DNA of 42,087 nucleotides from SLQH01 sp964612995. Its GTDB lineage: Bacteria > Planctomycetota > UBA11346. The stretch lies in assembly GCA_964612995.1 (NCBI GenBank), contig CAZTGE010000019.1, positions 1-42,087 on the forward strand. Direction: 5' to 3'. Positions 24,410 through 33,108 of this stretch are shown in pieces. Each line of letters begins with the position of its first letter. The first letter of the stretch is position 1. Made by a program: the position numbers and the translations under genes. The notes beneath the pieces are model-generated. The model was not told the DNA's origin. It did not search any database and was given only the letters and a program-made list of their open reading frames with translations.

Positions 24410-25892
24410 GGCGAGGTTGCCCGGGCATGAGGCCAGCGATGTTGCTCAACGGGCGACCGATGTGGAGGCCGTCGTCGTCGAGCGAGTAGTTGTGCACGGT
24501 GGTGTGATGAGGGCCGGAGCGTTGCTTGATCACGCCCAGGCAGCGACCGATCCGATCCTTGTCGACGGTGTACTGCAACGAGAGGATGGTGTCCGCCATC
24601 AGCGACAGGATGTGCTCCTGGCTCTGGTTCGTCGACGGCCCGGAATGAGGCATCGTGATGTAGACCATGACCCCATGGGCGGTGAGGAAGGTCATCAGGT
24701 CCTGGATGTAGCTGGTGTCGTGCGGCGGCGAGCCGAGGGCCTGGGTCAGGCCGGAGAGACTGTCGAGGATCACCAGCCGCAGATCACCGTCTTTGATCTC
24801 GTCGATCAGGGTGCGCACGAACTCGCCGGGGGGCACCATCCGTTGTTCCATGTGGTGCAGGGAGATGCGGCCGAGCAGTGCGGTCTGATTGGTCATCTCC
24901 GCCATCCGCGCCCGTATCAGGTGCGGCAGATCCTCGAAGCTCCAGATCACGCTGCCCTCGCCGCGCGCGGCGGCGGTCAGGGCCAACTGATAGCCGAGCG
25001 TCGATTTGCCGACGCCGGTGGGGCCAAAGCTGAGGATCCGGGCGCCGCGATCGAGGCCGCCGCCGAGCAGTTGATCGAGCTGGGGTGAGCCGGTGGCGAA
25101 CTTCTCGCTGACCGCCTCCTGGTCTGGCAGGTAGCCCTCGGTGCGCGGCAGCACCCGGGGAAAGATGTGCATGCCGGAGCGCTGGATGCGCAGATCGTGA
25201 TAGCCCTCGATGAAGTCGCTGGATCGCATCTTCTGGATCCTGATGCGACGCAGATCACGACCGAAGGCGACCGAGTGGTGCTCGAGCTCCACCACCGTGT
25301 CGACCAGATTGGGGATCGGGTCGGCGCGGGCGAGGTGGTCGGTGATCAGCATCAGCGGGATGCCCAGGTGACCTACGCCGGTCTTGAGATTGTAGATCGC
25401 GCGGCGAAAGCGGAGCGGGTCGACCGCCAGCAGGCGCATCTCTGAGAGGGTGTCGAGGACCACCGCTTTGGCGTCGATCTCGCGGATCCGGTCGACGATG
25501 ATCGAACAGGTCTGGACCAGATCGGCGAGATCGGGTTTGAACAGGTGGGCATCCTCCCTGTCTGCGGCAGGCAGGAAATCCTCGATATCGAGCACGTGGC
25601 ACAGGTTCGGATCGAGCTCCCAGCCGTGGGAGCGCGCGATGTCGTTCAGACTCGTACGGGTCTGGGCCATGCTCACGAACAGGCTGCGCTCGCCGCGGGC
25701 CTGGTGCGCCAGAAGGAACTGCAGGGCCAGGGTCGTCTTGCCGGTCCCGGTGGCGCCTGCGATCAGGATGCAATGCTGCCGTGGGAAGCCGCCGTTGAGG
25801 ATGTAGTCGAGTTCGGAAATGCCCGAGGAGACCCGGCGGATGACCTCGCTCGGCGCGCGCGCTGCGGCATGGCTCATGGCATTGCTGATCAT
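24384..25892 (-). CDS. KaiC-like double RecA-domain ATPase
   Basis: 502 residues with two KaiC-type P-loops: GATGTGKT (46-53) and GPTGVGKS (290-297). Each domain opens with the expected TG(S/I)xxLDxxLxGG pattern (SGISELDYILNGGF, TGSPQLDQLLGGGL). The second domain keeps an acidic pair (SFED, 319-321) at the catalytic position. In the first domain that position reads SMAQ (74-77), so it lacks the glutamate pair and may bind but not hydrolyse ATP. The adjacent histidine kinases fit KaiC-like signalling modules known outside cyanobacteria. No kaiA or kaiB is present, so a clock role should not be assumed. Confidence 0.88.
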   Translation of the reverse strand: MISNAMSHAAARAPSEVIRRVSSGISELDYILNGGFPRQHCILIAGATGTGKTTLALQFLLAHQARGERSLFVSMAQTRTSLNDIARSHGWELDPNLCHVLDIEDFLPAADREDAHLFKPDLADLVQTCSIIVDRIREIDAKAVVLDTLSEMRLLAVDPLRFRRAIYNLKTGVGHLGIPLMLITDHLARADPIPNLVDTVVELEHHSVAFGRDLRRIRIQKMRSSDFIEGYHDLRIQRSGMHIFPRVLPRTEGYLPDQEAVSEKFATGSPQLDQLLGGGLDRGARILSFGPTGVGKSTLGYQLALTAAARGEGSVIWSFEDLPHLIRARMAEMTNQTALLGRISLHHMEQRMVPPGEFVRTLIDEIKDGDLRLVILDSLSGLTQALGSPPHDTSYIQDLMTFLTAHGVMVYITMPHSGPSTNQSQEHILSLMADTILSLQYTVDKDRIGRCLGVIKQRSGPHHTTVHNYSLDDDGLHIGRPLSNIAGLMPGQPRHVVDDAAS

Positions 25893-26053
25893 TGAGGTTC
25901 CGCTCCCAAGGCAGATGGCTGAGGTTGCCGACCCTCCGCCTGTTCCTACGCGACACGGCCGGCGATGATGGATGTGTATCCGGCCTTTCTTCGCCCGCTG
26001 GCACCCTATGGTTGGCCAGCGATCCTTTTGGCTTGCTTCACAGGGACCGCCAC

Positions 26054-27460
26054 ATGCCCCGACCTCAGCGCATCCTCTTGATCACCAGCGACCACATGCG
26101 CTCCGATTTCATCGCCGCGCAGGGCCAGAACTGGCTGCATACGCCCAATCTCGATCGACTGGTCCGGGGCGGGGTGTCGTTCGCCAACTGCTTCGCGCAG
26201 AATCCGGTATGCATGCCTTCGCGCGCGAGTTTCCTCACTTCGCTCTACCCGGCCCAGACCGGCGTGGACAGCAATGGTCCCGAACTGCATCCGCAGCGGG
26301 CGACCACCGCGCCGCAGGCCTTCGCCGCGGCGGGATTCACCACCGGTCACATCGGCAAACTGCATCTGCAGGACCACTACGATCACGACCTCGAAGCCCG
26401 TCACGAATGCCGCTACGGTTTCGAGTGGTTCGAGCGCAGCGAGTCGCGTGGCTGCTATCTGGATGCCTGGACCCGCTGGCTGGATTGCGAGCACCCCGAG
26501 CACCGTGGGGCCTGGCGCACCAGCCGCCCGTCCGACCCGCGTCGTTCGGAGCTCAGCGGGACGGTGGTCGCGGCACCCTGGACCACCTCGCAAGCCGGCT
26601 GGATCGCCGAGCGGGCGGCGACCTGGTATCGCGCGCCGTTCTTCAGTCGCCTCGATCGCTCGAGTTTCCTCCACCTCGGCTTCCATCATCCGCATCCGCC
26701 ACTCAACCCGAGTGCGGAGGCCTTCGCAGCCTACGCCGAGCGCGATGTGCCCGACGCTCGCTGGGGCGAGCGCGATGTGATCGGCGACAAGCCCGACTGG
26801 CTGGCCCACTTCCACCGCAATGCCCGCGATCCCGAGCAGCTGCGCGAGTACCGTCGCTATTTCGGCGCCATGGTCACCGAGATGGATATGGCTATCGGTC
26901 AGGTCCTCGACGCTCTCGCGGCCGAAGGTGCGCTCGAGGACACCCTGGTCGTCTTCACCAGCGATCACGGCGACATGTGCGGTGACCACGGCCTGACGCA
27001 CAAGGGCCCTCACTTCTATGACGAGGTGATGCGGGTGCCCTTGGTGCTGCATTGGCCAGCCGGTCTCGGATCCACGTCGCGGTGCGAAGAGGCCTTGATC
27101 GAGATGGTCGACCTGCTGCCGACCCTGCTCGGCTGTGCCGGCGCGCCGATCCCCGAGGCGATGCAGGGCTGCGACTGGAGCGAGGCCCTGCTCGCGGGCA
27201 GGCCGGTGGCGGGGCGCGAGGATGTCTACGCCACCAATCGCGGTAGCTGCATGGTCCGGACCGCCGGGGCCAAATACATCATGCACGCACCATCGGGGAC
27301 CGAGGTGCTCTACGATTACGCCGATGGTCAGGGGCACGAGGTCCACAACCGTGCGCACGATCCCCAGGCACGTGAACTGCTGGCGCGGATGCGCGTCGCG
27401 GCGCTGCGGCGCCAGCTGATGGCCAGCGCCAGCCCCGGTCGACCGGACCGTCCGTTCTGA
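26054..27460 (+). CDS. Sulfatase (formylglycine type)
   Basis: 468 residues with the CxPSR activation site CMPSRASFLTSLYPAQTG (Cys53), where Cys would be converted to formylglycine, GHIGKLHL, and the C-terminal metal and substrate block FTSDHGDMCGDHGLTHKGPHFYDEVMRVPLV. The first metal pair is TSDH rather than the common DD. There is no signal peptide, so it is either cytoplasmic or started wrongly. The frame is open upstream without a signal sequence. It probably desulfates a glycan or small sulfate ester. No sulfatase-maturing enzyme is in the window. It is divergent from the KaiC-like gene. Confidence 0.92.
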   Translation: MPRPQRILLITSDHMRSDFIAAQGQNWLHTPNLDRLVRGGVSFANCFAQNPVCMPSRASFLTSLYPAQTGVDSNGPELHPQRATTAPQAFAAAGFTTGHIGKLHLQDHYDHDLEARHECRYGFEWFERSESRGCYLDAWTRWLDCEHPEHRGAWRTSRPSDPRRSELSGTVVAAPWTTSQAGWIAERAATWYRAPFFSRLDRSSFLHLGFHHPHPPLNPSAEAFAAYAERDVPDARWGERDVIGDKPDWLAHFHRNARDPEQLREYRRYFGAMVTEMDMAIGQVLDALAAEGALEDTLVVFTSDHGDMCGDHGLTHKGPHFYDEVMRVPLVLHWPAGLGSTSRCEEALIEMVDLLPTLLGCAGAPIPEAMQGCDWSEALLAGRPVAGREDVYATNRGSCMVRTAGAKYIMHAPSGTEVLYDYADGQGHEVHNRAHDPQARELLARMRVAALRRQLMASASPGRPDRPF

Positions 27461-27528
27461 GCTCGTCCATGCGCGTTGGCGACCGGAACGCCCTGGCCTT
27501 CACGAGATGCGCCGCGCGCGGCCGCGCG

Positions 27529-28257
27529 ATGCACACGGCGCTGGCGTTCATGCTTGCGTCCGCGCTCGCGGCCGGTGCTGCCGCGGCCGAGGATGAGTCG
27601 GACGCGCAAGCGACCGACACGAGCGCCACCGCACCGGCGTCGACCCTCGGGCGCGCCGGCCGCTGGCTGCGAGACAACGTCGAGGTCAGTGTCGGCCTGG
27701 CGCTGCAGCGCGAATCGTTGACCGTCGAGAGTATCGATGACCATCGCAGCGCCGAGTTGGCCAACGCTTTCCGTCCGGCGCCCTATGTCAGCGTCGGCCT
27801 GGCCAATACGTATTTCGGCGAGAGTCGCTTCGGTTGGTCGGTCGCCTTCGGGTGGGCGCGGTTCGCGCTCGATCAGCAGATCGTCGATGGTCGGACGGTG
27901 GACCTGGATACCGAGTCGGAGGGCGATTACTTCCACGTCACTCCCGTGCTCAATTACACCTTCGGCAGCCGGCAGATCCTCGACCACGGCGGGCGTTCGC
28001 TCCAGCTGGGCATGGGGGTCGGGGTCGGGCGACTGAATGTCGACGGAGAGGCGATCGACACCACCGGCGAGCGCTTCCGCTTCGATACCGACCATGGCGC
28101 CGATCCGGTGACGATCAGCTACGCCATGTACCTCGAGGGTCGGATCAACCACTGGTTCCTGCGGCTGGAAGTGGCCGGACCGGTAGCCGATGACGACAGC
28201 TACGAGTACGGCTTCCAGGCCTTGCGTGTGGGTATGGGGTATACGTTGACCTTCTGA
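27529..28257 (+). CDS. Outer-membrane beta-barrel protein
   Basis: 242 residues. The signal peptide is about 1-21 (cleavage near AAAA-ED), then an Ala/Thr/Ser linker and alternating amphipathic strands ending in an aromatic residue (RVGMGYTLTF), the classic C-terminal outer-membrane insertion signature. Glycine-rich strands (GVGVGRLNV, SVGLALQRESL) support a small barrel. The ATG at 27529 is chosen for the signal peptide; an upstream ATG at 27469 would add 20 Arg-rich residues. It follows the sulfatase gene and could share its transcript. Substrate unknown. Confidence 0.75.
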   Translation: MHTALAFMLASALAAGAAAAEDESDAQATDTSATAPASTLGRAGRWLRDNVEVSVGLALQRESLTVESIDDHRSAELANAFRPAPYVSVGLANTYFGESRFGWSVAFGWARFALDQQIVDGRTVDLDTESEGDYFHVTPVLNYTFGSRQILDHGGRSLQLGMGVGVGRLNVDGEAIDTTGERFRFDTDHGADPVTISYAMYLEGRINHWFLRLEVAGPVADDDSYEYGFQALRVGMGYTLTF

Positions 28258-28267
28258 TCCACGCGCC

Positions 28268-29959
28268 TCAGCCGCCCTTGCGCTGTTCGTTGTAGAACAT
28301 GTTCACCGACGCTCCGCCGAAGGCGATGGCGATCCCGGCGGCCTGGGCCAGTTCCGCCTCGCTGGCGCCGGCGGCGCGGGCGGCTTTGGCGTGGAGGTGT
28401 ACGCAGGTGGCGCACTTCGTTGCGATCGAGAGCGCGTAGCCCATGAGCGCTGCGGACTTGTTATCGAGCGCGCCGGCGCCCTTGGTCGCCTGCATCAGTG
28501 CGCCGAAGGCATCGGCGCCGGCGGCTTGCGGCAGTGGGGTCACCCCGTCGACTCGCGTAGGGCGCCCGACCGACGTTGGCGGCTGCGAGCAACAGGGGTC
28601 GGCTGCTTGGGCCGAGGCGGTGGTGGCGCCAGTCGCCGGGGCCTCGACGCCAGCCGCTCCGGCGCAACAGCAGGCGGTCGCGCCCGCATCCGTGTGGGGG
28701 GTGGTGGAATTGGTGAGCGGAGCGGCAGGGCGCAGTGGCTCGGCCTGCCAGGCCGCAGCCTTGGCGGTGGTGACGGTCAGCCGCCCGGCCGGAGCCGCGT
28801 CGGTGATCGTGGCGATGCGCACCGCGGTCACGTCTTGCGTGGCGAGGGCCGCGATGAAGGCATCGGCCCGGTCAGCCCCCAGGCTGACCAGGAGACCGCC
28901 GTTGGTCTCGGGGCTGCAGAGTACGGCCTGCTGGATGTCGCTGAGCGCGCTGAGATCGAGCATGGACTCGTCGGCGGCCTCGCGGTTGCGTTCGAGCGCG
29001 CCGGGCAGCACCTGCTCTCGTGCGAGCTCGCGCACGCCGGGGAACAGGGGCACGGTGTCGAAATCGAGTTCGACCGCGACCGCGCTGCGCCGGGCCATCT
29101 CGGCGAGGTGGATCAACAAGGAGAAGCCGGTCACGTCGGTGCAGGCATGGGCGCCGAAGGCCTGCAGGCGTTCGCCGGCAGCGCGGTTGAGTGTGGTCAT
29201 GGCGGCGGTGACTGCAGCGACCGACTCGGCGGGGGCGCGATCGATCTGCCTGGCGAAATTGACGATGCCGCCGCCGATGGGTTTGGTCAGGACGATGGCA
29301 TCGCCGGGTCGGGCGCCGGCGTTGCTGATCAGGTCACCGGTGGGCGCGGTGCCGAGCACGGCGAAGCCGGCCTTGGGTTCGTCGTCGTTGATGGAGTGGC
29401 CGCCGACCACCGGTACGCCAGCGGCGTGCATCACCTCGAGCCCGCCGGCGAGCAGCTCGTGCATCGCCGCCAAGGGCAGGGCGTAGGTGGGGTAGCCGAC
29501 GATCGACAGGGCGGCATGCGGTGTTGCGCCCATGGCGTAGATGTCGCTGAGGCTGTTGGCGGCGGCGATGCGGCCGAAGGTGTGCGCGTCGTCGACCGAG
29601 GGCGAGAACACATCGACCGTGAGCACGGTGCCGGTGCCCGCGTCGAGTTCGATCACGCCGGCGTCATCGCCGGCGGTGGACCCGATCAGCACGCGCGGGT
29701 CGTCGATCTCCGGCAGCCCGGCGAGGACCTCGGTGAGCGTCTCCTTGTTGACCTTGGAGGCGCAGCCGGGGTTGCGCACGTGCTCGGTGAGCCGGACGGT
29801 CCCTGTCGGGCGCGGCAGGCGTTCGCCGGCGCACTCGCAGACCTGATGGCTCTTGAACAACGGGCACGGGCATGGTTTGGCCGGGTCGCAGATGCAGTGG
29901 CCGAGCGCGATCGACCGCTCCATGATGCGCTTGCGCTTGGCGATCTGTTCGGGCGTCAT
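28268..29959 (-). CDS. selD: Selenide, water dikinase with FTR-like Cys motif and AhpD domain
   Basis: 563 residues in three parts. Residues 1-60 hold six cysteines, C22-x-C24, C30-P-C32, C41-x-C43. The CPC-x8-CxC spacing matches the second half of the ferredoxin-thioredoxin reductase cluster motif. Residues 61-400 are SelD: NPGCASK (catalytic Cys66, Lys69; the second Cys of E. coli GCGCK is Ser), AGDDAGV, NSLSDIYAMGA, GGHSIND and ETNGGLL. SelD makes selenophosphate from selenide and ATP. After a Cys-rich linker (ACCCAG, DPCC), the last ~95 residues are an AhpD/carboxymuconolactone-decarboxylase domain with ATKCATCVHLH. A built-in redox relay that delivers or protects selenide is a reasonable inference. 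It is the last gene of the co-directional cluster. Confidence 0.85.
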   Translation of the reverse strand: MTPEQIAKRKRIMERSIALGHCICDPAKPCPCPLFKSHQVCECAGERLPRPTGTVRLTEHVRNPGCASKVNKETLTEVLAGLPEIDDPRVLIGSTAGDDAGVIELDAGTGTVLTVDVFSPSVDDAHTFGRIAAANSLSDIYAMGATPHAALSIVGYPTYALPLAAMHELLAGGLEVMHAAGVPVVGGHSINDDEPKAGFAVLGTAPTGDLISNAGARPGDAIVLTKPIGGGIVNFARQIDRAPAESVAAVTAAMTTLNRAAGERLQAFGAHACTDVTGFSLLIHLAEMARRSAVAVELDFDTVPLFPGVRELAREQVLPGALERNREAADESMLDLSALSDIQQAVLCSPETNGGLLVSLGADRADAFIAALATQDVTAVRIATITDAAPAGRLTVTTAKAAAWQAEPLRPAAPLTNSTTPHTDAGATACCCAGAAGVEAPATGATTASAQAADPCCSQPPTSVGRPTRVDGVTPLPQAAGADAFGALMQATKGAGALDNKSAALMGYALSIATKCATCVHLHAKAARAAGASEAELAQAAGIAIAFGGASVNMFYNEQRKGG

Positions 29960-29996
29960 GGCGTTTCTCCAGCAGCGAGACGCTGCAGCAGTGGGT

Positions 29997-30758
29997 TCAC
30001 GCGGCCGCCAGCAGCGCGGCGCCGATGGCGCCGGTATAGGCGGCGTGTGGGCAGGTGGCGACCTCGCGTCCGAGGCGCTGCGCGAGCGCCGTGCGCATGC
30101 CGGGAACCAGGGCGACGCCGCCGGTGAAGGCGACCGGATCGGCGAGCAGGCGGCCGGCCATGGCGGCGATGCGATCGGCGATCGCGTGTTCCACCCCGAC
30201 GAGGATGTCGGACGGTTCGCGGCCCGCGGCCAGCAGGCCGATGATCTCGCTCTCGGCGAAGACCACGCACATGCTGCTGATGTCGGCCGGGGTCGCCGCC
30301 GCGTCGCAGAGCCCGGCGAAACGGTCCATGTCGGTCTCGAGCTGGACGGCGACCATCTCAAGGAAGCGGCCGGTGCCGGCGGCGCAGCGATCGTTCATGG
30401 CAAAGTCGGCCACCGCGCCCTCGGCTTCGAGCCGGATGACCTTGGAGTCCTGGCCGCCGATCTCGATGATGCTGCGCGCCTGCGGCAGCAGGTGGGCGAC
30501 CCCGCGGGCGTGGCAGGTGATCTCGGTCACGGCGCGGTCGGCGTTGCGGATCACGGCACGGGCATAGCCGGTGGCCACCGTGCCCGCGATGGCGTCGGGG
30601 GCGATGCCGGCTTGCGCGCAGGCGCGTCGCAGCAGCTCCTCGGCGATGCGGTGCTGGTGGATGCCCTGGTCGCGCATCGCCGTGGCCAGGACGCGGCCGT
30701 CGTCGACCAGGGCCACTTTGACCGTGCGCGAGCCGCCGTCGATGCCGCAGGTGATCAT
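29997..30758 (-). CDS. 2-hydroxyacyl-CoA dehydratase activase (HgdC/BadF-type ATPase)
   Basis: 253 residues, ASKHA-fold ATPase. GIDGGSRTVKVALVD is at the N-terminus, IIEIGGQDSKVIRL and MNDRCAAGTGRFLEM in the middle, and SSMCVVFAESEII next. The two conserved cysteines coordinate the [4Fe-4S] cluster shared across the homodimer. These activases use ATP to drive a low-potential electron into an HgdB-type partner. Its ATG overlaps the stop of an HgdB-like gene (ATGA), and selD follows after 37 nt. Confidence 0.94.
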   Translation of the reverse strand: MITCGIDGGSRTVKVALVDDGRVLATAMRDQGIHQHRIAEELLRRACAQAGIAPDAIAGTVATGYARAVIRNADRAVTEITCHARGVAHLLPQARSIIEIGGQDSKVIRLEAEGAVADFAMNDRCAAGTGRFLEMVAVQLETDMDRFAGLCDAAATPADISSMCVVFAESEIIGLLAAGREPSDILVGVEHAIADRIAAMAGRLLADPVAFTGGVALVPGMRTALAQRLGREVATCPHAAYTGAIGAALLAAA

Positions 30759-32137
30759 TGTTTCCTCCGTCGGCCGCGCGCCGTCTCCACCAGCGCCTCC
30801 AGTCGCGTGCGCACCTGCGATGTGCTGGCGTCGCTCACGGGGGGCACTTCTATCTCGACCACCGGGATTCCCAGGACCGCCGCACAGTGGCCGGCGATCT
30901 GCGCGCCCTCCCAGGCGCAGTGGCTGGCCCCGGGAATGCGCGAGATCACCACGGCCTCGGCGCCGTAGCGCTGCGCATCGCGCACGACGCGTGCGGCGCG
31001 GTCGGCCGTCGGCCCGACCATGGGATCGGCCAGGGCGCTGCGGGCCAGGGCCTCGAGCGGCGGGAGGTCCTCGGGGATCGGGTCGATGGCGTGGCAGAAG
31101 AGGAACTCGGTGCCGCACAGGCGGCCGCCGCAGTCCTCGAGCAGGTTCATCACCGCCAGGTCGGCCACCGGATTGACCCAGAAGACCCGGACCGCGTCGG
31201 CCGCGAAGTGGCCGTGGTTCGCGCGGACGCGGTCGGTGACGGTGGCGAGGAGGTCGTCGAGCACGGCGATGCATTCGTCGCGGTCGCTGCAGAAGTGGAT
31301 CGCGAGCATTTCGGCGATGAGCAGCTCGAGCGCCGGCAAGGGGCAGCGCGGCGCGGTGAAGGCCAGTTCGCGCAGGCGCGCCAGGGCGGAGCGGACCCGG
31401 TTGGTCGCGACGATGCTGTCGCGCAGCATGGCCGGGGTGATCGGGTCCGGCGCGAGGCCGGCGAGATGTGCGGTGAGGCGCGCGAGCTCGTCGTGGACCT
31501 GCGCGACCTGGACCGCCGGCGCGTGCAGGCCGCCGGGCAGCGCGACCGCGGTCTCGTCGGCATCGGGGCTGCGTCGGTGCGGCATCTCCCACCACTCGAT
31601 GGCCACGCCGGTACCCGCGAGCCGCTGGGCGATCGCCGAGACGTCGTCGCAGGTGGCGCCGACATCGCAGACGACGGTGTCCGGGCGCGGGTAGTGGCCC
31701 GCGGCGTGGTAGGCGCCCAGCAGGGCCCGCACGGGGCAGAAGGACTGGTCGAGGCCCATGTCGTCGGCGAAGCGCAGCAGACCGGCGGAGAGCTCCATCA
31801 CGCAAGGGAGCCACCACGCGCCGTCGAGGTAGAACGCACGCAGGGCGGGGTGGGCACACGCGATCACCGGCACGGTGCCGAGGTCCTTGAGCGCGCCGAC
31901 GAGCACGGCGCCGTCGGCGCGCGCCCGGCGCAGGCGGTCCTCCTCGCTGAGGAGGAAGTTCCACAGTCGCAAGGCGGCGGGGCTGTCGTCGAAGCGGAGC
32001 CGGGACAGCCGGGTGTCGCCCTGTTCGGCGTGCCGACGCAGCGGGCCGCCGTAGGCCGGCTCCTCCAGTCCGGCGGCGTGCAGCGCCTTGTGGCGTGCGT
32101 CCCAGCCGGCGAGGTCGAGCAGGCGCGGGGCGGTCAT
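30755..32137 (-). CDS. HgdB/BcrC-like 2-hydroxyacyl-CoA dehydratase family protein (third subunit)
   Basis: 460 residues from the ATG at 32137, which overlaps the upstream stop. Family features: a long N-terminal helical part, VPVIACAHPALRAFYL, LPCVMELSAGLLRF, SFCPVRALLG, DVGATCDDVSAIAQRL and EDCGGRLCGTEFLF, with cysteines in the positions expected for an Fe-S cluster. HgdB relatives accept one electron from the activase to reduce or dehydrate a difficult substrate. It could be the catalytic partner of the other two HgdB-like proteins. The substrate is unknown, and no CoA-transferase is encoded nearby. Confidence 0.85.
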   Translation of the reverse strand: MTAPRLLDLAGWDARHKALHAAGLEEPAYGGPLRRHAEQGDTRLSRLRFDDSPAALRLWNFLLSEEDRLRRARADGAVLVGALKDLGTVPVIACAHPALRAFYLDGAWWLPCVMELSAGLLRFADDMGLDQSFCPVRALLGAYHAAGHYPRPDTVVCDVGATCDDVSAIAQRLAGTGVAIEWWEMPHRRSPDADETAVALPGGLHAPAVQVAQVHDELARLTAHLAGLAPDPITPAMLRDSIVATNRVRSALARLRELAFTAPRCPLPALELLIAEMLAIHFCSDRDECIAVLDDLLATVTDRVRANHGHFAADAVRVFWVNPVADLAVMNLLEDCGGRLCGTEFLFCHAIDPIPEDLPPLEALARSALADPMVGPTADRAARVVRDAQRYGAEAVVISRIPGASHCAWEGAQIAGHCAAVLGIPVVEIEVPPVSDASTSQVRTRLEALVETARGRRRKQ

Positions 32138-33108
32138 GCGATGCGTTCCACCAGGGCTTCGATCCGGGTCCGGGCGCTCGCGCTCGCGGCGTGATCGCCG
32201 AAGGCGAGGGTGACCGCCGGCCGGGCGCACCACTCGCGCAGCCTCGGCTCCTCGGCGTGCCACATGTCGCACCAGCTCTGGCGGACGAAGACGCAGGCGC
32301 GCGCGTCGCTCGCGTTCAGGGCCCGGCGCAGCCAGGCGAACAGGTGGCTGTTCGGTCGACGGAAGGCCGCGGGGATGTAGCCGAAGTAGGCGTCGACGAG
32401 TTCGCCGACCGGGTCCTCGCGCAACGCCCGGCCGTCGAAGCGCCGCGGCAACGTGCGCTCGCCCCACTCGGTGGCATCGAGGACCACGCGGGTGCCGGCG
32501 TCCTCGACCAGATCGTAGAGCCAACGGTCGCTGGGGCGCAGGTGGCCGCCGATGAGCGCCAGCGGCACGGCGCCGCTGCGCCGTGGCCCGGTCACCGGGG
32601 CCGCGGGCCCGGACGCGCTCAGCGAGCGCGCGGCGAGCAAGGCCGCGGCGCGCTCCCGCGCGGGGCCGGCGTGCCCCAGGGCCGCGTCACGTCGTATCTC
32701 GGCGGCGCGCATGTGTTCCGCCAGCACCGCGGGCGCCGGCGCGGAGCAGCCGAGGGCTCTCAGGCGGCGGGACAGGCGCTCGAGTTCGGCGCGGTAGGCC
32801 CGCCACGCCGTGGGGGTGCCCCAAGTGTGGGGCAGACCGAAGCAGAAGACGCGCGGATACGTGTCGGTGGTCTCGGACGCGCGGCGCATCTGGTCGCAGG
32901 TGGTGGCGAGGACGATGAGGTCGACGGGCTCGCCCAGCGTTTGCTGCGGGCCGGTCGCGATCGCGTGGAGGGTCGCGGCGTAGGGGCAGCGGCCCTCGGG
33001 CGCCGGCGCATCCTCGGCGCCGGGCATCGGGAACGCGTGCGCGCCGTGCGCCGCGATCCACTCCGGCGGCACGAAGGGGGAGGCGAGGGCGACGCGCGGG
33101 GCGTTCAC
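32134..33108 (-). CDS. Short HgdB-like 2-hydroxyacyl-CoA dehydratase family protein (second subunit)
   Basis: 324 residues from a GTG at 33108 that overlaps the previous stop (GTGA). The N-terminus (VALASPFVPPEWIAAHG) and VDLIVLATTCDQMRRASE match the HgdB fold. Other cysteines are in GRCPYAA and RQSWCDMW. It is about 100 residues shorter than usual and has fewer ligand cysteines, so it may be an auxiliary or non-cluster subunit. The 4-nt overlaps on both sides mean that the three HgdB-like proteins and the activase are made together. Confidence 0.8.
   Translation of the reverse strand: MNAPRVALASPFVPPEWIAAHGAHAFPMPGAEDAPAPEGRCPYAATLHAIATGPQQTLGEPVDLIVLATTCDQMRRASETTDTYPRVFCFGLPHTWGTPTAWRAYRAELERLSRRLRALGCSAPAPAVLAEHMRAAEIRRDAALGHAGPARERAAALLAARSLSASGPAAPVTGPRRSGAVPLALIGGHLRPSDRWLYDLVEDAGTRVVLDATEWGERTLPRRFDGRALREDPVGELVDAYFGYIPAAFRRPNSHLFAWLRRALNASDARACVFVRQSWCDMWHAEEPRLREWCARPAVTLAFGDHAASASARTRIEALVERIA

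Noticed and set aside
24384..25892. Circadian clock kaiC
   Set aside because: No kaiA or kaiB, the first active site is altered, and the neighbours are histidine kinases; only a KaiC-like label is supported.
26006..27358. 450-codon minus-strand frame opposite the sulfatase
   Set aside because: No family resemblance, while the sulfatase frame has the CxPSR site and metal motifs.
28391..30127. 578-codon plus-strand frame opposite selD
   Set aside because: Shadow frame with Gly/Asp/Arg-rich composition; selD is unambiguous on the minus strand.
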